Origin: DATDFB01 sp036522835
Lineage (GTDB): Bacteria; Acidobacteriota; Thermoanaerobaculia; Gp7-AA8
Length of the DNA stretch: 64,000 bases
Assembly (NCBI GenBank): GCA_036522835.1
Contig: DATDFB010000125.1
Coordinates: 1 to 64,000 of the forward strand
Direction: 5' to 3'
The notes beneath the pieces were generated by a model. That model saw only the letters and a program-made list of their open reading frames with translations. It searched no databases and was not told the origin of the DNA. Position numbers and translations under genes: made by a program. Position 1 is the first letter of the stretch; every line of letters begins with the position of its first letter. Of this stretch, positions 34,144 to 42,818 are shown piece after piece.

Positions 34144-35964
34144 GTGCGCACACCCAAAATTCACTTTCTCGCCGCCGCCGCGGCTCTGTTCGCCTTTTCC
34201 GCCGCGGCACAGCAGACCATGCCGCTCTCCCAGATCCATAAAGGGATGAAGGGCTACGGCGTGACGGTGTTCGAGGGGACGCGCCTCGACCGCTTCGACG
34301 TCGAGATCCTCGGCGTGCTGAACAACATCGGCCCCGGCCAGGACCTGATCCTCGCCAAGGTCGACTCGCCGGTCGTGCAGCGCGCCGGCGTCATCGCGGG
34401 CATGAGCGGCTCGCCGGTCTACATCGACGGCAAGGTCATCGGCGCGCTCGCCTACTCGTGGCAGTTCGCGAAGGAGCCGGTGGCCGGCATCACGCCGATC
34501 GCGCAGATGCTGAAGATCGCCGAGGCCGGCGGCGGGCACAACGCCGCGGTGACGGCGGCGCGGATGAGCGCGGGCGACTTCCTCAAAGCGATCGCCGAGC
34601 ACAAGACCGACGAGCTCTTTGCGAAGATGCAGAACGGCTTGGCGGGGGCGTCGCCGGCGAGCACGATGAGCGGCGCCAAGCCGATCGCCGTGCCGCTGTC
34701 GCTGTCGAGCTTCGCGCCCGAGACCGTCAGCCGCTTTGCGCCGTGGCTCGATGCCATGGGCTTCGTGGCTGTCCCCAGCGGCTCGACGTCGGCGTCGACG
34801 GCTGCCGCGGTCAAGACCGGCAACGAGCAATTCAAGCCCGGCGATCCCATCGGCGCCGTCCTTCTCAACGGCGACTTCAACGTCGCCGCCACCGGCACCG
34901 TCACCGTGGTCGACGGCAACGAGATCTACGCCTTCGGCCATCCATTCCTCGACATGGGCGAAGTGAGCTTCCCGATGGCGAAGTCGGAGATCGTCACGGT
35001 CATGCCGTCGCTGGCGAGCTCGTTCAAGTTCGCCAACACCGGCGCGATCGTCGGCGCGTTCAAGCAGGACCGGGCCAACGGCATCATGGGCACGGTCGGC
35101 AAGAGCGCCGACATGATCCCCATCGACCTCACCGTCGAGGGGAGCGGCCCGGCCAAGAACTACCACGTCAACATCGTGCGGCACTCGCAGCTCTCGCCGC
35201 TGATCCTGGCCATGGCCGCCGACAGCGTCGTCGCCAACGCGCAGCGCGCCGCCGGCGAGCGCACGGTGATGCTCGAGTCCGAGATCAAGCTCAAAGGCTT
35301 CGACCAGCCGATCGTCCTGCACGAAGGGTGGGCGGGGGCACAGGCGCGGCAGGCCATTCCCCAGTATCTGGCAATCGTGGCCGGGTATCTGATGTCGAAC
35401 GAGTTCCGCCAGGCGGACATCGAGAGCGTGAAGCTGCACCTCCGCCACGACGACGGGCTGAAGATCGCCAAGCTGATGGAGGCGTCGATCGACACGCCGG
35501 CCAAGGGCCGCATCAACGCCGGCGACACCGTGAAAGTCCGCACGGTGCTCAAGCCCTTCCGCGGCGAGCCCTTCACGGAGACGTTCGAGGTGAAGATCCC
35601 CGACAACCAGCCGCCCGGGCAGGCCTACCTGCTCGTCGGCAGCGGGTCGCTCATGAACCAGATCGACTTCTCGCTCGTGCCGCCCGACCCGCGCACGCTC
35701 GAGCAGGTGCTGGCGGTGCTGCAGCGGCTCCGCCCGTCGACGGACCTGACGCTCGGCCTCTACTCGCAATCCGACGGCGCCGTGATGAACGGCGTCTATC
35801 TGCCCGACCTCCCGCCGACGATGCGCGCCGTGGTGGCGGCCGACACGTCGAACGGCGCACAGGCCGCGGTGAAGTACCATCCCGCCGCCAAGCAGGCGCA
35901 CCCGCTCGGCTACATCGTCGACGGCGCGCTGAAGATCGACATCGATATCAAACCGACAATCTGA
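34144..35964 (+). CDS. exported SpoIVB-type S55 peptidase domain protein
   Basis: A 606-residue exported protein. The signal peptide (IHFLAAAAALFAFSAAAQ) is followed by a domain like the SpoIVB S55 serine peptidase: PLSQIHKGMKGYGVTVFEGT, then the nucleophile motif AGVIAGMSGSPVYIDGKVIG and IYAFGHPFLDMGEVSFPMAK. The remaining 350 residues are a beta-rich region of unknown fold. Related proteins are common in Acidobacteriota; their substrates are unknown. I chose the GTG giving a clean signal peptide; GGGAGGAG lies 18 nt upstream. A TTG immediately after the permease stop is the alternative. Probably co-transcribed with the efflux operon. Confidence 0.85.
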   Translation: MRTPKIHFLAAAAALFAFSAAAQQTMPLSQIHKGMKGYGVTVFEGTRLDRFDVEILGVLNNIGPGQDLILAKVDSPVVQRAGVIAGMSGSPVYIDGKVIGALAYSWQFAKEPVAGITPIAQMLKIAEAGGGHNAAVTAARMSAGDFLKAIAEHKTDELFAKMQNGLAGASPASTMSGAKPIAVPLSLSSFAPETVSRFAPWLDAMGFVAVPSGSTSASTAAAVKTGNEQFKPGDPIGAVLLNGDFNVAATGTVTVVDGNEIYAFGHPFLDMGEVSFPMAKSEIVTVMPSLASSFKFANTGAIVGAFKQDRANGIMGTVGKSADMIPIDLTVEGSGPAKNYHVNIVRHSQLSPLILAMAADSVVANAQRAAGERTVMLESEIKLKGFDQPIVLHEGWAGAQARQAIPQYLAIVAGYLMSNEFRQADIESVKLHLRHDDGLKIAKLMEASIDTPAKGRINAGDTVKVRTVLKPFRGEPFTETFEVKIPDNQPPGQAYLLVGSGSLMNQIDFSLVPPDPRTLEQVLAVLQRLRPSTDLTLGLYSQSDGAVMNGVYLPDLPPTMRAVVAADTSNGAQAAVKYHPAAKQAHPLGYIVDGALKIDIDIKPTI

Positions 35965-36048
35965 GAGAGTCCTGGGTCCTGCGTCCTGAGTCCTGAGTGG
36001 GGTCGCATCGTTCGACTCAGGACCCAGGACTCAGGACCCAGGACTTCG
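35965..36048. repeat. inverted arms of tandem heptamers, GTCCTGN type (locus 3)
   Basis: Left arm 35969-35996: GTCCTGG, GTCCTGC, GTCCTGA, GTCCTGA. Spacer of 20 nt containing TGGGGTCGCATCG. Right arm 36017-36044: TCAGGAC, CCAGGAC, TCAGGAC, CCAGGAC. Four units each side, able to form a hairpin of about 28 bp. It fills the whole gap between the S55 gene and the next start codon. It is preceded by GAGAGA, as in the copy near 3930. Confidence 0.9.
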
Positions 36049-36059
36049 AAAGGCAATTC

Positions 36060-38213
36060 ATGAAGTTGTCCCTCCCGATCACATTGCTGTTCATTGCGAC
36101 GAGCGCCTTCGCCGTCGTCCCGCAATTCTGGCGGGTTCGGAGCACCGAGGACTTTTTGGCCGGTGAGGTCGACGGCTTTGCCGTCACCTCGCGCGGAGAG
36201 CTCCGGCCGGCGCCGGCGGTGACGAAGATTGCCTCCTTCACCGATCCCTTCGTCCTCTCGCAGGCGACGGCGTCGAACGGCGACCGCTGGTTCGGCACCG
36301 GCAACGACGGCAAGCTCTATCGCCTCCGCGGCAGCGAGCTCAAAGTCGTCTGGACCGCGCCGGAGCCGGAGATCTACACCGTGGCCTGGCATGACGGCGC
36401 GCTCTACGCCGGCACGTCGCCGAACGGGAAGATCTACCGCGTCGACGACAGCGGCAAGTCCACGGTCGTCTTCGATCCGAAGCAGGCCTACATCTGGGCG
36501 ATCGCCTTCAGCGGCAATGATCTCCTCGCCGCCACCGGCGTGGAAGGGAAGCTCTTCCGCGTGAGCGCGAGCGGAGAGGGCAAAGTCCTCTTCGACGCCC
36601 CCGACACGCACCTCCGATCGCTGGCCGTGCGCAAGGACGGCACGATCCTGGCCGGCGGCTCCGGCAAGGGACGGATTTACGAAGTGCGCCCCGACGGCGG
36701 CGCACACGCGCTCTTCGACTCGCCGCTGAGCGAGATCTCGGCGATCTACGTCGATGCGAACGGCACCGGCTGGGCCTCGGCGGCGAGCAACGTCCTCCCG
36801 TCGAGCGCGCCGTCGAAGCCGCAGCCGAAGAATCCGCAGCCGTCGGGCACGAGCACGTCCGCGACGACGACCGGCGCCGAGCCGAAAAAGGACGAGCCGA
36901 CGGCGTCGGTCGAGGTCTCGTACTCGTTCGACGACACCGCCGCCGCGGCCGTGACGAGCGGCGGCAGCGGCGAGATCTACCGCATCGATCCCGACGGCTT
37001 CGTGCAGACCGTGCGCAAGTTCGACCGCGAGATGGTCTACGCCATCAGCGGCGGCCCGAACGGGACCGTCCTGCTCTCGAGCGGCCCGCAGGGGCGCGTC
37101 TATTCGATGAAGGGCAGCGAGGTCTCGCTCATCGCCACCGTGCCCGAGAAGCAGGTCGTGTCGATCTCCTCGGACGGCCTCATCACCACCACCAACAGCG
37201 GCGCGATCTACCGCATGGAAAGCGCGCCGTCGCCGAAGGCGGAGTTCCGCTCCGCGGCGAAGGACGTCGAGCGCTTCTCGCGCTTCGGTCACTACCGCAT
37301 CGACGGCAGCGACGTCGACAACGGCCACCTGGCCATCGCCTTCCGCAGCGGCAACACGCGCACGCCCGACGCCACGTGGAGCGCATGGAGCGCCTCCACC
37401 GCGGCGTCCGAGGGGTCGATTCAGGCGCCGGCGGGGCGGTACGTGCAGTGGAAGCTGACCATGCCGAGCCCCGCGGCCGACATCGCCGTCGACACCGTGA
37501 CCGTCTCCTTCGTCAACCGCAACGTCGCCCCGGTCATCGACAACGTCGCCGTGCAGGAGCCGGCCGTCGTCTACATCACCGGCAGCTATCCGCAGTCGCC
37601 GCAGGTCGTCGAGGCCACGAACCCCGACGAGTACGGAATCTTCACCAGCCTCGAGCCGGCGCACGACAAGAACGAACCGGGGAAGAAGGTCTACCGCAAA
37701 GGCTTCCGCACCGTGACGTGGCGCGCGCACGACGACAACAACGACTCGCTGCGCTACTCGCTCTCGTTCCGGCGGAAGGGGACGGACAACTGGCTGCGGC
37801 TGCGCGACAACCTCGAGGAGACGTCGATGAACTTCGACACCTCGCAGCTCCCCGACGGCGTGTACGAGCTGCGCCTGAGCGTCACCGACGCGCAGGACAA
37901 CGCCGAGGGGGCGCTGACGGATACGAAGGACGGGATCGAGTTCCAGGTCGACAACACGCCGCCGCAGATCGCCTCGAGCGCGAGCGGCAGCGACGTCGTC
38001 ATCCGCGTGACCGACAAGCTCTCGCCGATCGGCAAGGTCGAGTACTCGATCGACGCGCAGAAGTGGATCCGCCTCACGCCGGTCGACGGCATTGCCGACT
38101 CGCCCGACGAGAGCTACCGCCTCACGCGCAGCGCCATCGCCGGGAAGTTCGTGATCGTGCGGGCCACGGACGCGTATTACAACGTCGCTACCGAGTCGAT
38201 CACGTTGCCGTAG
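36060..38213 (+). CDS. exported beta-propeller protein of unknown function
   Basis: A 717-residue exported protein. The signal peptide is MKLSLPITLLFIATSAFA. Residues about 60-450 contain repeated propeller-like blades of the form GNDGKLYRLRGSE, GTSPNGKIYRVDDSGKSTVV and GVEGKLFRVSASGEGKVLFD, interrupted by a Pro/Ser/Thr/Lys linker (about 257-295). The C-terminal 270 residues look like two Ig-like or fibronectin-type sandwiches (LRYSLSFRRKGTDNWLRLRD, LPDGVYELRLSVTDAQDNAE). I do not recognise a characterised family. The stop codon TAG is part of palindromic repeat family 1. AAAGG lies about 9 nt before the ATG. Confidence 0.75.
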   Translation: MKLSLPITLLFIATSAFAVVPQFWRVRSTEDFLAGEVDGFAVTSRGELRPAPAVTKIASFTDPFVLSQATASNGDRWFGTGNDGKLYRLRGSELKVVWTAPEPEIYTVAWHDGALYAGTSPNGKIYRVDDSGKSTVVFDPKQAYIWAIAFSGNDLLAATGVEGKLFRVSASGEGKVLFDAPDTHLRSLAVRKDGTILAGGSGKGRIYEVRPDGGAHALFDSPLSEISAIYVDANGTGWASAASNVLPSSAPSKPQPKNPQPSGTSTSATTTGAEPKKDEPTASVEVSYSFDDTAAAAVTSGGSGEIYRIDPDGFVQTVRKFDREMVYAISGGPNGTVLLSSGPQGRVYSMKGSEVSLIATVPEKQVVSISSDGLITTTNSGAIYRMESAPSPKAEFRSAAKDVERFSRFGHYRIDGSDVDNGHLAIAFRSGNTRTPDATWSAWSASTAASEGSIQAPAGRYVQWKLTMPSPAADIAVDTVTVSFVNRNVAPVIDNVAVQEPAVVYITGSYPQSPQVVEATNPDEYGIFTSLEPAHDKNEPGKKVYRKGFRTVTWRAHDDNNDSLRYSLSFRRKGTDNWLRLRDNLEETSMNFDTSQLPDGVYELRLSVTDAQDNAEGALTDTKDGIEFQVDNTPPQIASSASGSDVVIRVTDKLSPIGKVEYSIDAQKWIRLTPVDGIADSPDESYRLTRSAIAGKFVIVRATDAYYNVATESITLP

Positions 38214-38263
38214 GGCGCACGCCGTGCGCCCCTACCGGTAGGGTCGCATGCCGTGCGCCCCCT
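38210..38263 (+). repeat. palindromic repeat family 1, tandem pair at gene end
   Basis: Two head-to-head copies: GTAGGGCGCAC-GCC-GTGCGCCCCTACC, then GGTAGGGTCGCATGCC-GTGCGCCCC. The first supplies the TAG stop of the propeller gene. The second runs into CTATAATGG, where TATAAT at 38263-38268 could be a -10 only 7 nt from the GTG of the binding protein. Confidence 0.85.
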
Positions 38264-38274
38264 ATAATGGCGGG

Positions 38275-39924
38275 GTGAACCGTTCGCGCTCGCTCTTCGC
38301 TGTTCTTCTGCTCGCTCTCTGCGCGCTCACGTGCAAGAAGGAGCAGCCCCTTCGGCCGGTGCAGACCGCGGTCGAAGACGACACCACGCCGGTGGCGGGC
38401 GGCACGGTCCTGCGCCGCCTGAACGGCGACATCAACACGCTCAACCCCATCGTCTCCACCACGAAGTACGACCGCCTCGTCGCCTTTTATCTCTACACGC
38501 CGATCGTCCACCTCGACGTCAACCTCCAGCCGATCCCCGGCCTCGCCGACAAGTGGGAGATCTCGCCCGACGGCAAGCTCTACACCTTCCACCTCAACCC
38601 GAAGGCGACGTTCTCCGACGGCACGCCGATCAAAGCGAGCGACGTCCTCTTCACGCTCAAGAAGATCGTCGATCCCGCCAGCGAGGCCGCGCAGATCGCC
38701 GGCGGCTTCGACAAGCTCGACCTCGCCACCACGAAAGTCATCGACGATCACACCATCGCCGTCGGCTTCAAGGAGATCCTGGCGTCGCAGCTCACGCAGT
38801 TCAACAACCTCCTTCCCCTGCCGGAGCACGTTTATGGGCAGGGCGATTTCCGCGGCGGCTGGACCGAGCGCGCCGTCAGCTCCGGCCCGTACATGCTCGT
38901 CCGCCGCGTGCCGGGGAAGGAGATCGTCCTGCAGCGGCGCAAGGACTGGTGGGGGCCGCCAGTCTACATCGACACGATCCTGTTCAAGGTCATCAACGAC
39001 GACAAGACCGGCTGGCAGGCCATGCAGCGCGGCGACGTGGACGAGACGCAGATCAGCTCCGACGTCTGGCTGATGGAGAGCCGCCGCCCCGATCTCCTGA
39101 AGACGATCGACTTCCGCCGGTTCTACACGCTGACCTACAACTTCATCCCCTGGAACAACCGCGATCCCATCCTGGGCGACCGCCGCGTGCGCCGCGCCAT
39201 GGCCATGTGCATCGACCTGCAGTCGGTGATCAACAATCTCTACCACGGCACGGCGCGGGCGATGAACGGCCCGTTCACGCCGGACGAGTGGGCCTACAAC
39301 CCGGACGTCCCCGTCATCCAGTACAACCCGCTCGAGGCGCAGCGCATCCTCAACTCCCTCGGATGGACCGACAGCGACAAGGACGGCATCCTCGACAAGA
39401 ACGGCAAGGCGTTCAAGTTCGACATGCTGATCCCGGGCGGAAACGCCGCGTCGAGTCCGTTCGGGCAGTTGCTGCAGGCGGAGCTGAAGAAGATCGGCGT
39501 GCAGATGAATATCGTTCCGATGGACACGAGCGCCTTCATGCAGCGCGTCCTCGGCGGAAACTTCCAGGCCGCGCAGTTGGCGTGGGACCTCGATCCCGAT
39601 CCCGATCCGTTCACGATCTTCCACTCCTCGCAGTTCGCGCCGCAGAGCCAGAACTTCGTCTTCTACTCGAATCCCGAGGCCGACAAGCTGATCGACGCCG
39701 AGCGGACGCAGCTCGACTTGAAGAAACGCATCCCCATCATGCGCAAGCTGCACGAAGTGCTCGCCAACGACCAGCCGTACACCTGGACGCTGCAGGTCTC
39801 GTCGAAGTGGGCGGTCAACAAGCGCCTGCGCAACGTGAACGAGAGCAAGGGGTGGGGGCTGAGTCTGTGGTACCCGGGAGAGCTGGGGTGGTGGATCCCG
39901 AAACGGTTCCAAGGGACGAAATGA
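38275..39924 (+). CDS. peptide-binding lipoprotein of ABC transporter (SBP family 5)
   Basis: A 549-residue extracytoplasmic solute-binding protein of family 5 (OppA/DppA). It has a lipoprotein signal (LFAVLLLALCALTCKK) and the family core GLADKWEISPDGKLYTFHLN, ATFSDGTPIKASDVLFTLKK, AVSSGPYMLV, PILGDRRVRRAMAMCIDLQS. It delivers peptides to the DppB/DppC-type permeases directly downstream; the ATPases are at 25.8-28.0 kb. The GTG was chosen for the lipobox; nine additional codons upstream lie in the palindromic repeat. Confidence 0.94.
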   Translation: MNRSRSLFAVLLLALCALTCKKEQPLRPVQTAVEDDTTPVAGGTVLRRLNGDINTLNPIVSTTKYDRLVAFYLYTPIVHLDVNLQPIPGLADKWEISPDGKLYTFHLNPKATFSDGTPIKASDVLFTLKKIVDPASEAAQIAGGFDKLDLATTKVIDDHTIAVGFKEILASQLTQFNNLLPLPEHVYGQGDFRGGWTERAVSSGPYMLVRRVPGKEIVLQRRKDWWGPPVYIDTILFKVINDDKTGWQAMQRGDVDETQISSDVWLMESRRPDLLKTIDFRRFYTLTYNFIPWNNRDPILGDRRVRRAMAMCIDLQSVINNLYHGTARAMNGPFTPDEWAYNPDVPVIQYNPLEAQRILNSLGWTDSDKDGILDKNGKAFKFDMLIPGGNAASSPFGQLLQAELKKIGVQMNIVPMDTSAFMQRVLGGNFQAAQLAWDLDPDPDPFTIFHSSQFAPQSQNFVFYSNPEADKLIDAERTQLDLKKRIPIMRKLHEVLANDQPYTWTLQVSSKWAVNKRLRNVNESKGWGLSLWYPGELGWWIPKRFQGTK

Positions 39925-39926
39925 CG

Positions 39927-40016
39927 GCGCAGGGCGCACGGCGGAGAGCGGAGGGCGCAGGTGATGCCCTCGCCACGACAACCACCGGCGCCCCGCCCCC
40001 TGCGCTCTGCGCCCTC
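39927..40016. repeat. inverted arms of tandem heptamers, GCGSAGR type (locus 4)
   Basis: Left arm 39927-39961: GCGCAGG, GCGCACG, GCGGAGA, GCGGAGG, GCGCAGG. After a spacer of 37 nt the right arm has CCTGCGC (39999) and TCTGCGC (40006), partly preceded by CCCGCCC. Same layout as the GTCCTGN loci but a different unit. It fills the space between the peptide-binding protein and the first permease. Confidence 0.8.
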
Positions 40017-40024
40017 AAAAAGCC

Positions 40025-41005
40025 GTGCTCTCTTACCTGATCCGTCGCCTCGCTTACGCGGTGCTGACTTTCTTCGGCATCACCGTGGCGGTGTTCGCCC
40101 TCATCCACTCCGTTCCCGGCGATCCGACGGCGATCTTCTTCAGCGCCCGAGGACGGCCGCCGGCGGCGATCCTCCAGCATATCCGCCACGAGCATCACCT
40201 CGACGAGCCGATCGTCGCGCAGTACGTCTGGTGGGTGAAGGGAATCGTCACCCTCGACTTCGGCAAATCGATCTTCGACGGCCAACCGGTCATGGCCCAC
40301 ATCGCCGAGAAGATGCCGAACACGTTCGTGCTGAACCTGATCTCGTTTCTCGTGGCCGCGCTCCTCGGCGTGCCGATCGGCCTCTGGAGCGCCACGCGCT
40401 CAGGGCGCCTCAGCGAGCGTGCATCCGCGGTCGGCTTTTTTCTCCTCTATTCGCTGCCGAGCTTCTGGGTGGCGCTGCTGCTGATGCAGTTCTTCTCCGT
40501 GAAGCTGAATGTTCTGCCGCTCTTCGGCATGACCTCGGACGACTATCTGCAGATGAACGCGGCGCAGCAGCTCCTCGACCGCGTGCGCCATCTGATCCTG
40601 CCGGTCGTGACGCTGTCGTACGCGGAGCTGGCCATCTTCGCGCGCTTCTCGAAGTCGGCGCTGACGGAGGTGATCCGCCAGGACTTCATCACCACGGCGC
40701 GCGCGAAGGGCGCCGCGCCCGCGGCCGTGATGTGGCGCCACGCCTTCCGCAACGCGCTGATTCCGCTGATCACGCTCCTCGGATTGACGATTCCGTATCT
40801 GATCTCCGGCAGCGTCATCGTCGAGACGATTTTCCAATGGGACGGCATCGGCCGCCTCTACTTCGACTCGATGCAGCAGCGCGACTACCCGATGGTCCTC
40901 GGCCTCACGGTGACGACCGCGGTCATCACGCTCTTCGCCTCGCTCTTCGCCGACATCCTCTACGTGCTGGCCGACCCGCGCATCCGTTTCGAGGAGGCGC
41001 GGTGA
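40025..41005 (+). CDS. peptide ABC transporter permease (DppB/OppB type)
   Basis: A 326-residue permease with the classic first helix (LIRRLAYAVLTFFGITVAVF), the GDP motif HSVPGDPT, about six membrane segments and the EAA loop that docks the ATPase (EVIRQDFITTARAKGAAPAA). It forms the membrane channel with the DppC-type protein downstream. The start is GTG; the stop overlaps the next GTG (GTGA). A heptamer locus separates it from the binding protein gene. Confidence 0.95.
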   Translation: MLSYLIRRLAYAVLTFFGITVAVFALIHSVPGDPTAIFFSARGRPPAAILQHIRHEHHLDEPIVAQYVWWVKGIVTLDFGKSIFDGQPVMAHIAEKMPNTFVLNLISFLVAALLGVPIGLWSATRSGRLSERASAVGFFLLYSLPSFWVALLLMQFFSVKLNVLPLFGMTSDDYLQMNAAQQLLDRVRHLILPVVTLSYAELAIFARFSKSALTEVIRQDFITTARAKGAAPAAVMWRHAFRNALIPLITLLGLTIPYLISGSVIVETIFQWDGIGRLYFDSMQQRDYPMVLGLTVTTAVITLFASLFADILYVLADPRIRFEEAR

Positions 41006-41868
41006 GGGTAGGGGAGTCGATCTGGGGCTTGACCTGGCGGCGCTTCCGCCGGAGCAAGCTGGCCGTGATCGCGCTCGTCTACGTCGCGCTGATGGCGCTC
41101 GTGGCGCTCCTCGCGCCGCTCCTTGCCGCTCCTGCGGCGCCGGTGCCGTTCGGGCCGAACGACGTCGACATCGCACACCGCCTCGAAGCTCCCACCGCGC
41201 AGCACCGCTTCGGCACCGACGACCTCGGCCGCGACGTGCTGGCGCGCATGATCCACGGCGCGAGGATCTCGCTCACCGTCGGCTTTACCGCCACGGCCAT
41301 CTCGCTCATCGTCGGCTCGATTCTTGGCGCGCTGGCCGGCTACTACGGCGGCGCGGCCGACTGGATCGTCTCCCGCCTCATCGAAGTGCTGCTCTGCTTC
41401 CCGTTCCTGTTTCTCGTCCTCGGCATCGTGGCGCTCTTCAAGCCGTCGCTCTACACGATCATGATCGCGCTGGGGCTGACGTCGTGGACGACGGAGGCGC
41501 GCTTCGTGCGCGGCGAGCTGCTGCGCATCCGCGACCTCGACTTCGCCCACGCCGCGCGCGCGATCGGCGCCCGCGACGCGCGCGTGATCTTCCGCCATCT
41601 CCTCCCGAACGCGCTCGCCCCCGTGCTCGTCTCCTCGAGCTTCGGCGTGGCCTCGGCCATTCTGTTCGAGTCGGCGCTCTCGTTCCTCGGCTTCGGCGTG
41701 CCGATCCCGACGGCGTCGTGGGGGAGCATCCTGGCCATCGCCGAGGAGCACATTCAGCACGCCTGGTGGCTGGCGTTTTTCCCCGGCGTGGCGATCTTCC
41801 TCACCGTCGCGTCGTTCAACGTCATCGGGGACCGGTTTCGCGACGCGATGGATCCGCGGAGCGATTAA
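41002..41868 (+). CDS. peptide ABC transporter permease (DppC/OppC type)
   Basis: A 288-residue permease. N-terminal helix VIALVYVALMALVALLAPLL, then the periplasmic RFGTDDLGRDVLARMIHGAR motif, five further helices and the EAA loop (DLDFAHAARAIGARDARVIF). Pairs with the DppB-type subunit. The GTG start is locked by the 4-bp overlap; the much longer frame upstream is rejected. The stop overlaps the convergent coaD stop. Confidence 0.95.
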   Translation: MRVGESIWGLTWRRFRRSKLAVIALVYVALMALVALLAPLLAAPAAPVPFGPNDVDIAHRLEAPTAQHRFGTDDLGRDVLARMIHGARISLTVGFTATAISLIVGSILGALAGYYGGAADWIVSRLIEVLLCFPFLFLVLGIVALFKPSLYTIMIALGLTSWTTEARFVRGELLRIRDLDFAHAARAIGARDARVIFRHLLPNALAPVLVSSSFGVASAILFESALSFLGFGVPIPTASWGSILAIAEEHIQHAWWLAFFPGVAIFLTVASFNVIGDRFRDAMDPRSD

Positions 41869-42350
41869 ACCGTCACCGGCAGCCGCGCCTTGAGCGATTC
41901 CAGCACCGGCGCCGGCACCAGCCGCCCGACATCCCCGCCGAGGCGAAAGACCTCTTTGATCAGGCGCGAGGAGACGTACGTGTACTCGACCGCGGGGAGC
42001 ATGAAAATCGTCTCCACCTGCGCGTTGAGCTCGCGGTTCATCAGCGCCATCTGCAGCTCATACTCGTAGTCCGACACGGCGCGGATGCCGCGCACGACGA
42101 CCGTGGCGTCGTGGCGGCGCATGAAGTCGACCAGGAGGCCGGAGAATGAGTGAACCTCGACGTTCGGCATCTCCGCGGTGCAGCGCGCGATCAGCTCGAT
42201 CCGCTCGGGAATGGTGAAGAGGGGCGACTTTCCTTCGTTCTCCAAGAGCGCCACCATGACCCGGTCGAAGAGGCGCGAGCAGCGGCGGATGATGTCGAGA
42301 TGGCCGTTCGTCAGCGGATCGAACGAGCCCGGATAGACGGCGGCGCGCAT
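41865..42350 (-). CDS. coaD: phosphopantetheine adenylyltransferase
   Basis: A 161-residue enzyme that adenylates 4'-phosphopantetheine, the penultimate step of coenzyme A synthesis. Signatures: AVYPGSFDPLTNGHLDII (nucleotidyl-transferase HxGH region at 15-19), VVVRGIRAVSDYEYELQMAL, and YTYVSSRLIKEV near the C-terminus. Normal length for the family. It is divergent from the TPR gene and converges on dppC with overlapping stops. Confidence 0.97.
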   Translation of the reverse strand: MRAAVYPGSFDPLTNGHLDIIRRCSRLFDRVMVALLENEGKSPLFTIPERIELIARCTAEMPNVEVHSFSGLLVDFMRRHDATVVVRGIRAVSDYEYELQMALMNRELNAQVETIFMLPAVEYTYVSSRLIKEVFRLGGDVGRLVPAPVLESLKARLPVTV

Positions 42351-42367
42351 GCGCGAAGGATAACCCG

Positions 42368-42376
42368 TGCTACCAT
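42368..42376 (+). promoter_or_regulatory. possible extended -10 promoter element
   Basis: TGCTACCAT lies about 35 nt upstream of the TPR gene ATG, in the gap divergent from coaD. Third occurrence of the same nonamer before a gene start in this window. Confidence 0.4.
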
Positions 42377-42410
42377 CAATTGAAATTCGGGCGAAGGGAG
42401 GGTGTGACGA

Positions 42411-42779
42411 ATGCGGCAGCGAATACCGGTCAAGCGCTCGAATCTCCTCTCCGCGATCTTCCGGCATCTGCCCGGCGCCTGGATCGACCCCAAGCAAAAC
42501 GAGCTGATCGCGCTCTACCGCCTCCGCTACAAGATGGCCATGGACGAAGAGAAGTACGACACGGCCATGATTTTCTTGAACAAGATCATCGAGCTCGAGC
42601 CGATGAACCTGGAGGCGAAGCTGGCCAAGGGGGAGATCTACCACCGCTGCCTGCAGAACTACCCGGCCGCGATCGAGCAGTACAACAAGGTGATCCGTCT
42701 CAGCGCCGGACGGGAGGAAGACCCGGCCCAGCTGCGCGCCCGCGCGGCCATGGCGGAGATCATGGAGATGCTGTCGTAA
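42411..42779 (+). CDS. small TPR-containing protein
   Basis: A 122-residue cytoplasmic protein without signal peptide. Residues about 45-115 form two tetratricopeptide-like repeats (KYDTAMIFLNKIIELEPMNL, then AKGEIYHRCLQNYPAAIEQY). The basic N-terminus MRQRIPVKRSNLLSAIFRHL may contact a membrane or nucleic acid. TPRs are protein-interaction scaffolds; no specific partner can be named. GGGAGGG lies 11 nt before the ATG. It is followed 39 bp later by an S9 peptidase gene in the same direction. Confidence 0.8.
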   Translation: MRQRIPVKRSNLLSAIFRHLPGAWIDPKQNELIALYRLRYKMAMDEEKYDTAMIFLNKIIELEPMNLEAKLAKGEIYHRCLQNYPAAIEQYNKVIRLSAGREEDPAQLRARAAMAEIMEMLS

Positions 42780-42818
42780 CGCCGCCGTCCCGACGCCCGC
42801 TGCTGTTATCCTGATCCC

